Source of the DNA: Kocuria rosea
Lineage (GTDB): Bacteria; Actinomycetota; Actinomycetes; Actinomycetales; Micrococcaceae
Assembly (NCBI RefSeq): GCF_006094695.1
Contig: NZ_CP035103.1
Location: 1,054,001 to 1,118,000 of the forward strand
Length of the DNA stretch: 64,000 bases
Direction: 5' to 3'
A program made the translations under genes and the position numbers. Positions 18,463 through 25,435 of this stretch are shown here, one piece after another (positions within the stretch are counted from its first letter, which is position 1; each line of letters starts with the position of its first letter). The notes under the pieces were generated by a model. The model did no database searches. It had not been told where the DNA came from and saw only the letters and a list, made by a program, of their open reading frames with translations.

Positions 18463-19976
18463 ATGCGTCACCGCACCCACCACCACCGGACCGTGGCCGC
18501 CGCCACCCCGACCACGACGGGGTGGTCCCGGTGACCGCGGCGGGCGTGCCCGTCGGGAAGGTGCTGGAGCACCTCGAGGTGTTCCAGGCCATCGCCAACG
18601 CGAACAACGCCAACCGCGCCTCGGGCACGTCCGGCTACCGGGGCAGCGTGGACTACGTGGTCGGCCGGCTGCGGGCCGCCGGCTACGCCCCGCGGGTCCA
18701 GGAGTTCACCTTCCCCTTCTTCCAGGAGACCGCCCCGGCCACGGTCAGCGCAGGGGGACGACAGCTTCCCGCGACCGACGTGGCGGTCATGACCTACTCC
18801 GGCTCCGGGACCGTGACGGCGCCGGTGCAGGCCGTGGGGACGACCGGCGAGAAGGCCGCGAGCACCAGCGGGTGCGAGGCCGGTGACTTCGCCGAGTTCG
18901 TGCCGGGGAACATCGCGTTGCTCCAGCGGGGCACGTGCGCCTTCGGGGTGAAGGCCGCCAATGCGGTGGCCGCCGGAGCGTCCGCGGTGCTGATCTTCAA
19001 CACGGGACTGGACGGCGCGGAGGGCGCGGTCGCCGGCACCCTGGGCGATCCCGGCGGGGTGACCGTCCCCGTGGTCGGCCTGAGCTACGCGGCCGGCGTG
19101 GCCCTGCTGGGCGGGGGCGAGGTGACGGTCAGCACGCAGACCGTCTCCGAGAGCCGGGAGACGTTCAACGTCCTCGCCGAGACGGGCTCCGGCGACGGGC
19201 AGCGCACGGTCATGGTCGGCGCCCACCTGGACAGCGTCCCGGAGGGCCCCGGGATCAACGACAACGCGTCCGGCTCCGCGGGCATCCTGGCCATCGCCGA
19301 GGCGCTCGCCGGCACGTAGACCGCCAACCCGGTGCGCTTCGCCTGGTGGGGCGCCGAGGAGTTCGGCCTGCTCGGGTCCCGCCACTACGTCACGGACCTC
19401 AAGACCAACGACGCCGGGACGCTCGGGAACATCGCGCTGTACCTGAACTTCGACATGATCGGCTCCCCGAACCACGGACGCTTCGTCTACGACGGCGACG
19501 CCTCGGCCTTCGGCCCGGAGGACGGCTCGGTGCCCGCCCCGGCCGGCTCCGCCGCGATCGAGGCGGCCTTCCACGAGCACTTCGGCTCCGTGGGCCTGGC
19601 CTCGGGCGAGACCGAGTTCAGCGGCCGCAGCGACTACGGCCCGTTCATCGCCGAGGGCATCGCCTCCGGCGGCCTGTTCACCGGGGCGGAGGGGATCAAG
19701 ACCGCGGAGCAGGCGGCCCTGTTCGGCGGCCGGGCCGGCATCGGCTACGACTTCTGCTACCACGCGTCCTGCGACGACCTCAGCAACGTCGACCTCCGAA
19801 CGCTGGAGGAGATGACCGGCGCGGCCTCCGCCGTCGTCCTGCGCTTCGCGAACTCCACCGAGGACCTCGAGACGGAGGGCCGGCGGCTGCTCGGCATCGT
19901 GGCGCCCGTTCCCCCCGCCGCTGTCGACCAGGGCCGAGGCCCCAGCAACGCCGCCGCGCAGAGGCAGACCGAGTGA
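18463..19976 (+). pseudogene. M28 aminopeptidase copy 2, broken by a 5' deletion and a nonsense codon
   Basis: This copy is closely similar to copies 1 and 3 but carries two lesions. First, between the conserved ATG (18463) and the conserved codon GTG (18546) there are 83 bases against 138 in copy 3, a net loss of 55 bases that removes most of the signal peptide and shifts frame. The ATG frame ends within 24 codons. Second, the codon corresponding to GAG in copy 3 is TAG at 19317-19319, just before the WWGAEEFG motif. The remaining zinc-site motifs (HLDSV, WWGAEE, NFDMIG, YHASCDD) are intact, so the decay looks recent. A secreted active product is not expected. Confidence 0.88.
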
Positions 19977-20011
19977 GGCGGCCGCACTGAGACGGATGCG
20001 GTTCCCGGCGC

Positions 20012-20033
20012 CACAATCCGTCCGGTCATTGTG
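20012..20033. promoter_or_regulatory. Perfect CACAAT-N10-ATTGTG palindrome before M28 copy 3
   Basis: CACAAT (20012-20017) and ATTGTG (20028-20033) are exact inverted repeats, about 107 bases before the ATG of copy 3. It matches the element before copy 2. The arrangement suits a dimeric repressor or activator. Confidence 0.45.
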
Positions 20034-20139
20034 CCCCTGACCTGGAGCTGAGATCCTGTGCGCAGGACTCCACCCGCCCGATGGGGCCCATGACGGACAC
20101 GGTCGAGCCCCCGATCGGCCTCAGGCCCCGGGAGGACCC

Positions 20140-21744
20140 ATGCCGCACCCCACACCCCGCCGATGGACCGTGGCCGCGGCCCTGGCCGGCACCCTCGCGC
20201 TCACCGTGCCGAGCGCCGTCACGGCGGCTCCGGGGGAGGCCGGCGACGCCGGAGCGCTCGCCCCGACCGCCGCGGCCGTGCCCGTGCAGCAGGTGCTGGA
20301 CCACCTCGAGGTGTTCCAGGCCGTCGCCCACGCCAACGGCGGCAACCGGGCCTCGGGCACCCCGGGCTACCGGGGCAGCGCGGACTACGTGGTCGGCCGG
20401 CTGCGCGCCGCCGGCTACACCCCGCGGGTCCAGAGCTTCTCCTTCCCGTTCTTCCAGGAGATCGTCCCGACCACCGTGGCCGTGCCCGGCCCGGGCGGTG
20501 TCCCGCGGACCCTGACCGCGGCGGAGGCGGCCGTCATGGTCTACTCCGGGTCCGGCACGGTGACCGCCCCGGTGCAGGCCGTGGACACCACCGGCGCCCC
20601 GGCGGCGAGCACCAGCGGCTGCGAGGCAGAGGACTTCGCCGGCTTCACGGCGGGCAGCGTCGCCCTGCTCCAGCGGGGCACGTGCACCTTCGGCGTGAAG
20701 GCCGCCAACGCCCAGGCCGCCGGGGCCTCCGCGGTGCTGATCTTCAACACCGGTCTCCCCGGAGAGGAAGGCGTGGTCGCCGGCACGCTCGGGGAGCCCG
20801 GTGCCACGACCCTCCCGGTGGTCGGTCTCAGCCATGCGGCCGGGACCGCCCTGCTGGGCGGGGGCGAGGTGACCGTGACGGCGCAGACCGTCTCCGAGAA
20901 CCGTGAGACGTTCAACGTCCTCGCCGAGACGGGCTCGGGCGATCCCGAGAGCACGGTGATGGTCGGCGCCCACCTGGACAGCGTCCCCGAGGGCGCGGGC
21001 ATCAACGACAACGGCTCGGGCTCCGCGGGGATCCTGGCGATCGCCGAGGCGCTCGCGGGCACGGAGACCGCCAACACGGTGCGCTTCGCCTGGTGGGGCG
21101 CGGAGGAGTTCGGCCTGCGCGGCTCCCGGCACTACGTCGCGGACCTGAAGGCCAACGACCCCGCCGCGCTGGAGGACATCGCGGTGTACCTGAACTTCGA
21201 CATGATCGGCTCCCCGAATTACGGGCGCTTCGTCTACGACGGCGACCACTCCGCGTTCCCGCCCGTGCAGGGCCCCGATGGGCCCGTGACCGCCCCGGCG
21301 GGCTCGGCCGCGATCGAGGCGGCCTTCCACGAGCACTTCGGCTCCGTGGGCCTGGCCTCCGGCGAGACCGAGTTCAGCGGCCGCAGCGACTACGGGCCCT
21401 TCATCGCCGAGGGCGTCCCCTCCGGCGGCCTGTTCACCGGCGCCGAGGGGATCAAGACCGCGGAGCAGGCCGCGCTGTTCGGCGGCCGGACCGGAGTCGC
21501 CTACGACTTCTGCTACCACGGCGCGTGCGACGACCTCGCCAACGTCGACGCCCGGGGACTGGGCGAGATGACCGACGCGGCGGCAGCCGTGATCCAGCGC
21601 TTCGCGGCCTCCACCCGGGACGTCGACGGCACGGGGGCGGACGAAAGCGCGCAGCAGGACGGACGCGGGCTCCCGCTCGGTCCGGCCACCGCGGACCAGG
21701 GGAGCGGCCCGCACAGCGCCGCCGACGACGTGCCGGTGCAGTGA
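20140..21744 (+). CDS. Secreted M28 aminopeptidase with PA domain, copy 3
   Basis: This 534-aa paralogue is intact. The signal peptide is RWTVAAALAGTLALTVPSAVTAA. The PA insert and zinc peptidase motifs are as in copy 1: GAHLDSV, GINDNGSGSAG, WWGAEEFGLRG, YLNFDMIGSPNYG and CYHGACDD. It differs from copy 1 by the C-terminal tail, which is Asp/Gly/Gln-rich rather than His-rich, and by a short insertion in the catalytic domain (FPPVQGPDGPV). The GGAGGA site just before the ATG supports the start. Together with copies 1 and 2 it forms a tandem array from local duplication. Confidence 0.92.
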   Translation: MPHPTPRRWTVAAALAGTLALTVPSAVTAAPGEAGDAGALAPTAAAVPVQQVLDHLEVFQAVAHANGGNRASGTPGYRGSADYVVGRLRAAGYTPRVQSFSFPFFQEIVPTTVAVPGPGGVPRTLTAAEAAVMVYSGSGTVTAPVQAVDTTGAPAASTSGCEAEDFAGFTAGSVALLQRGTCTFGVKAANAQAAGASAVLIFNTGLPGEEGVVAGTLGEPGATTLPVVGLSHAAGTALLGGGEVTVTAQTVSENRETFNVLAETGSGDPESTVMVGAHLDSVPEGAGINDNGSGSAGILAIAEALAGTETANTVRFAWWGAEEFGLRGSRHYVADLKANDPAALEDIAVYLNFDMIGSPNYGRFVYDGDHSAFPPVQGPDGPVTAPAGSAAIEAAFHEHFGSVGLASGETEFSGRSDYGPFIAEGVPSGGLFTGAEGIKTAEQAALFGGRTGVAYDFCYHGACDDLANVDARGLGEMTDAAAAVIQRFAASTRDVDGTGADESAQQDGRGLPLGPATADQGSGPHSAADDVPVQ

Positions 21745-21752
21745 GCGGCGGG

Positions 21753-21779
21753 AGGTCGGGACCGGGCGGCCCCCGACCT
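21753..21779 (+). terminator. Terminator hairpin after M28 copy 3
   Basis: AGGTCGGG (21753-21760) pairs with CCCGACCT (21772-21779), 9 bases past the stop codon. Confidence 0.6.
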
Positions 21780-21912
21780 TCCTCCGCACAGTCGTTGTCG
21801 GGGGAGCGGTAGCGTTCCACGACGGCAGGACAAGTTCCTCCGGAGCACCCGCGCCGCCACCGCCACTCCGCGCCCCATTGCTCACCCGGCCACCGGGTGG
21901 GAGGGTGAGGCC

Positions 21913-22623
21913 ATGACTCCTCCCCGGACCCCCGACCGCTCGGCGCCGAGCCGGCGCGGCGTCCTGTTCGACGTCGACGGCACCCTCATCGACTCGAGCT
22001 ACCTGCACACCGTCGCCTGGTGGCACGCCTTCAACCAGGCCGGGCACGACGTCCCCATGCACCGCATCCACCGGCTCATCGGCATGGGCTCGGAGCAGCT
22101 GATCGACGAGCTGCTGCCCGCGGACCGGGACCGGGACGGGGACGACGCCATCGGCGCGGCCCACGGGGCCCTGTTCTCCGTGCACTGGCCGGGGCTCAAG
22201 CCCACCCGCGGCGCCGCGGAGCTGCTGCGCCGCTGCACCGACGCGGGGCTCGTGGTGGTGCTGGCGTCGTCGTCGAACGTCACCGAGGTGGCCGCCATGC
22301 GGGAGGCCCTCGGCTCGGACGACCTGCTCACGGCGGTCACGACCGCCACGGACGCCGAGCACAGCAAGCCCGCCCCGGACATCTTCGCCGCGGCGCTGGA
22401 GGCCGGGAACCTGCGCCCCGAGGACGCGATCGTGGTGGGGGACGCCCGCTGGGACGTCGAGTCCGCGTGGAAGCTCGGCCTCGACGCCGTGTGCCTGACG
22501 AGCGGCGGGATCAGCGAGACGGAGCTGCGCGAGGCCGGGGCCGTGGCCGTCTATGCGGACCCGCAGGCCCTCCTGGACGACTTCGAGAACAGCCCCCTGG
22601 GCCGGCTCGTCCCGGCGGGCTGA
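21913..22623 (+). CDS. HAD-superfamily hydrolase (beta-phosphoglucomutase/phosphatase-like)
   Basis: This 236-aa protein has HAD motif I LFDVDGTLID (nucleophile and acid/base Asp), a cap domain at residues about 30-95, motif II VLASSSN, motif III Lys in HSKPAPDIF, and motif IV VVGDARWDVESAWKLG. It is the subfamily of small-phosphosugar phosphatases or mutases; the substrate cannot be told from sequence. GGGAGGG precedes the start. It is followed 61 bases later by a second HAD gene of a different subfamily. Confidence 0.85.
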   Translation: MTPPRTPDRSAPSRRGVLFDVDGTLIDSSYLHTVAWWHAFNQAGHDVPMHRIHRLIGMGSEQLIDELLPADRDRDGDDAIGAAHGALFSVHWPGLKPTRGAAELLRRCTDAGLVVVLASSSNVTEVAAMREALGSDDLLTAVTTATDAEHSKPAPDIFAAALEAGNLRPEDAIVVGDARWDVESAWKLGLDAVCLTSGGISETELREAGAVAVYADPQALLDDFENSPLGRLVPAG

Positions 22624-22684
22624 ACGCCCCCGCCGGCTCCCGCGCGGACCGCGCCGCGCACCACCGCGAACGAAAGGCCCCGGA

Positions 22685-23383
22685 ATGACCACCGACGACA
22701 GACCCGTCCTCGTGTTCGACGTGAACGAGACCCTCTCCGACATGCGCCCCCTGCGCCACGCCTTCGAGGAGGTCGGGGTGCCGGGGGAGCTGGCGGCCAC
22801 GTGGTTCGCCTCCGTCCTGCGGGAGGGCTTCGCGCTGGCCGTCCACGGAGAGGCCCAGCCGTTCTCCGTGCTGGGGCAGGAGACGGCGCGCGCGCTCTTC
22901 ACCCTGCACCCGCCGGCCGAGGACGTGGAGGACGCCGTGGCCCGGGTCCTGGACGCCGTGCAGCGGCTGCCCCTGCACGCGGACGTCCCGGACGGGGTGC
23001 GCTCCCTGGCCGACGCCGGGTTCCGGCTCACGGCCCTCACCAACGGCTCCGCGGCCACCGCCGAGGGCCTGCTCGAGCGCGGGGGCGTGCGGCAGCACTT
23101 CGAGCGCGTCTGCTCCGTCGAGGAGGCCCCCTGCTGGAAGCCGGCGTCCGAGGCCTACACCTGGGCGAGCGGGGCCTGGGGCGTGCCGCCGGAGCAGATG
23201 CTCATGGTCGCGGTGCACCCCTGGGACCTGCACGGCGCCGCCCGGGCGGGGCTGCGCACGGCCTGGATCGACCGGCACGGCTCGCCCTGGCCGGCGTACG
23301 CGCGCACCCCGGACCTCAGGGTGTCCGGGGTGCGGGAGCTCGCCGCGCGGCTGGCGGCCGGCGGCGCCGGGCTGACGGCCTGA
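22685..23383 (+). CDS. Haloacid dehalogenase type II-like protein
   Basis: The ATG at 22685 gives 232 aa. Motif I is VFDVNETLSDM with the nucleophilic Asp, as in L-2-haloacid dehalogenases. TNGSAATAEGLL (motif II), the Lys of CWKPASEAY (motif III) and VAVHPWDLHGAARAG (motif IV) follow. Type II enzymes hydrolyse L-2-haloalkanoic acids to D-2-hydroxy acids, though many annotated members act on other substrates. The longer open frame upstream is a shadow of the preceding gene and its gap. A few bases separate it from the convergent oxidoreductase gene. Confidence 0.82.
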   Translation: MTTDDRPVLVFDVNETLSDMRPLRHAFEEVGVPGELAATWFASVLREGFALAVHGEAQPFSVLGQETARALFTLHPPAEDVEDAVARVLDAVQRLPLHADVPDGVRSLADAGFRLTALTNGSAATAEGLLERGGVRQHFERVCSVEEAPCWKPASEAYTWASGAWGVPPEQMLMVAVHPWDLHGAARAGLRTAWIDRHGSPWPAYARTPDLRVSGVRELAARLAAGGAGLTA

Positions 23384-23392
23384 CGGCTCAGC

Positions 23393-24400
23393 TCACAGCT
23401 TGACGACCATCTTGCCGGTGTTGGCCCCGGCGAGCAGGTCGATGAACGCCTGCGGGGCGTCGTCCAGCCCCTCGCGCACGGTCTCGTCCCACCGGATCTC
23501 GCCGGCCGCGAGCCAGCCGGCCATCTTCTCGCGGAACTCCGGGCCCAGGTCCTGGTGACCGCTCACCAGGAAGCCCTGCAGGCTCAGCTGCTTGCCGATC
23601 GCCAGCGCCAGGTTCCGCGGCGCCGCCGGGGGCTCGGTCGCGTTGTACTGCGAGATCGCCCCGCACAGGCACACGCGGCCGTGGACGTTCAGCGCGGAGA
23701 TCGCGGCCTCCAGGTGCTCGCCGCCCACGTTGTCGAAGTAGACGTCGATGCCCTCGGGCGCCGCGCGCCGCAGCTGGGGGAGGACCGGGCCGTCGTGGTA
23801 GTCGAAGGCGGCGTCGAAGCCGAGCTCCAGCAGGCGGGCGACCTTCTCGGGGGAGCCGGCGCTGCCGATCACGCGGGCGGCGCCGCTGAGCTTCGCGATC
23901 TGGCCGACGAGCGAGCCCACGGCCCCGGCGGCGCCGGAGACGAAGACCGTGTCCCCGGGCCGGAACCGTGCGGCCGCCATGAGGCCGGCGTACGCGGTGA
24001 GCCCCGGCATGCCGAGCACCCCCAGATAGGCCGACTCCGGGGCGAGGTCGGGGTCCACCACGGTGGCCGAGGCGGCCTCGACGAGCGCGTGCTCCCGCCA
24101 GCCGGCCCCGTGCAGCACCGTGGCGCCCACGGGCAGCTCGGGCGCGGACGAGGCGATGACCTCGCCCACGGCGCCGCCGTCGAGCGGGTGGTCCACCTGG
24201 AACGGCGGGACGTAGGACTTCACGTCGTTCATCCGGCCGCGCATGTACGGGTCCACGGACATCCAACGGTTGGCGACCACGACCTGGCCGGGACCGGGCG
24301 CGGGCAGCGCGGCCTCCTCGAGCCGGAAGTTCTCGGGGGTGGGGGTGCCGTCGGGACGGGAGGCGAGCACGACCTGGCGGGTGCTGGTGGGGGAAGTCAT
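23393..24400 (-). CDS. Zinc-independent NADP-dependent oxidoreductase (MDR, CurA/PTGR-like)
   Basis: From the ATG at 24400 (AGGAG upstream) the protein has 335 aa. The N-terminal domain contains the family sequence VDPYMRGRMNDVKSYVPPF, and the Rossmann domain has VFVSGAAGAVGSLVGQIAK, then the NADPH-type YFDNVGGEHLEAAI. It lacks zinc-ligand cysteines. Relatives reduce the C=C bond of alpha,beta-unsaturated carbonyls, such as lipid peroxidation products. It follows ohr on the same strand after 44 bases, so a role in oxidative damage control fits the context. Confidence 0.88.
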   Translation of the reverse strand: MTSPTSTRQVVLASRPDGTPTPENFRLEEAALPAPGPGQVVVANRWMSVDPYMRGRMNDVKSYVPPFQVDHPLDGGAVGEVIASSAPELPVGATVLHGAGWREHALVEAASATVVDPDLAPESAYLGVLGMPGLTAYAGLMAAARFRPGDTVFVSGAAGAVGSLVGQIAKLSGAARVIGSAGSPEKVARLLELGFDAAFDYHDGPVLPQLRRAAPEGIDVYFDNVGGEHLEAAISALNVHGRVCLCGAISQYNATEPPAAPRNLALAIGKQLSLQGFLVSGHQDLGPEFREKMAGWLAAGEIRWDETVREGLDDAPQAFIDLLAGANTGKMVVKL

Positions 24401-24444
24401 CGGTTCTCCTGGGGGTCGAGGGAAGGGGGCGGGGGGAGCGGGGA

Positions 24445-24867
24445 TCAGTCGTCGGCGACGGTCACGCGGACGTCGACGTTGCCGCGGGTGGCGTTCGAGT
24501 ACGGGCACACCTGGTGGGCCTTGTCCGCCAGGGCCTGCGCGGTGGCCGGGTCGAGGTCGGGGAGCACGACCTCGAGGTCGACCTCGAGGCCGAAGCCGCC
24601 CTGGCCGTTGCCGCCGATGCCCACGCGGGCCCCGACGCTGGAGTCGCCGAGCTTCACCTTCTCCTGCCGGGCCACCATCTGCAGCGCGGAGTGGAAGCAG
24701 GCGGCGTAGCCCGCGGCGAAGAGCTGCTCGGGGTTGGCGCCGTCGCCGGAGCCGCCCATCTCCTGCGGGACGGCCAGGCCCAGGTCGATCCGGCCGTCGG
24801 TGGTGCGGGTGCGGCCGTCGCGGCCGGCGCCGGTGGCGAGGGCCTCGGCGGTGTAGACGGTGTCCAT
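24445..24867 (-). CDS. ohr: Organic hydroperoxide resistance protein Ohr (OsmC family)
   Basis: This 140-aa protein begins MDTVYTAEALATGAGRDGRT. The two redox cysteines of Ohr are in GYAACFHSAL (about residue 60) and QVCPYSNATRGN (about residue 124). It is full length. Ohr reduces organic and fatty-acid hydroperoxides to alcohols using lipoylated partners. It lies 5 bases after the MarR-type regulator gene, so both form an operon controlled from the palindrome at 25391-25419. GGAG lies before the ATG. Confidence 0.95.
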   Translation of the reverse strand: MDTVYTAEALATGAGRDGRTRTTDGRIDLGLAVPQEMGGSGDGANPEQLFAAGYAACFHSALQMVARQEKVKLGDSSVGARVGIGGNGQGGFGLEVDLEVVLPDLDPATAQALADKAHQVCPYSNATRGNVDVRVTVADD

Positions 24868-24872
24868 GCTGG

Positions 24873-25367
24873 TCACTCCTGGGTGTCGGTGGTGGTGGTT
24901 CGGGTTCCGGTGCTGTCCGCACCGGGGCGGTCCGCGGCGTGCGGATCGGCGGGGGCGCCGATCCGCCGGGCCAGGGCCCGCAGCGTCTCCATCTCGGCGG
25001 CGGTCAGCCCCGAGGCCTCCAGGACGCGCCGCTGCACGGCCGGGGCGCGCTCGCGCAGCCGGTGGCCGGACGGCGTGAGGTGGACGGTGACCCGCCGCTC
25101 GTCGTCGTGCCCCCGGCGGCGCTCGAGGAGCCCGCCGGTCTCCATCCGCTTGAGCAGCGGGGAGAGGGTGCCGCTGTCCAGGCGGAGGCGGGAGCCCAGC
25201 GCCGAGACGGTCTGGCCGTCCTCCTCCCACAGCGCGAGCAGCGCGAGGTACTGCGGATACGTCAGGCCGAGCTCCGCCAGCGGCTCGCGGTAGGCCGCGG
25301 TCGTGGCCCGTGAGGCGGCGTAGAGCGCGAAGCACAGCTGCGCGTCGAGCCGGAGATCTGCGTCCAT
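24873..25367 (-). CDS. ohrR: MarR-family peroxide-sensing regulator OhrR
   Basis: From ATG 25367 the product is 164 aa. The N-terminal LDAQLCFALYAASR holds the conserved reactive Cys of OhrR; PLAELGLTYPQYLALLALWE and the winged helix (SALGSRLRLDSGTLSPLLKR, then DDERRVTVHLT) follow. Oxidation of the Cys releases the repressor from DNA and induces ohr. A GTG at 25400 would extend the protein but lies inside the operator palindrome, so the ATG is preferred. The Thr/Asp-rich tail is longer than in typical OhrR. Confidence 0.92.
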   Translation of the reverse strand: MDADLRLDAQLCFALYAASRATTAAYREPLAELGLTYPQYLALLALWEEDGQTVSALGSRLRLDSGTLSPLLKRMETGGLLERRRGHDDERRVTVHLTPSGHRLRERAPAVQRRVLEASGLTAAEMETLRALARRIGAPADPHAADRPGADSTGTRTTTTDTQE

Positions 25368-25390
25368 GACCCCATGGTGGCACAGGTATC

Positions 25391-25419
25391 GATTGAGCAC
25401 AACTCAGTTGTGCACAATC
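25391..25419. promoter_or_regulatory. OhrR operator: 29-bp near-perfect palindrome
   Basis: GATTG-A-GCACAACT (25391-25404), a central C (25405), and AGTTGTGC-A-CAATC (25406-25419) give 14-base arms with one mismatch. It is 24 bases upstream of ohrR. This matches expected OhrR autoregulation of ohrR-ohr. Confidence 0.8.
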
Positions 25420-25435
25420 GAAACTGGGGCGCGGA

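Noticed and set aside
19332..19976. C-terminal half of M28 copy 2 as a separate gene
   Set aside because: It lacks the N-terminal zinc ligand and signal peptide; it is the remnant after the TAG codon of a pseudogene.
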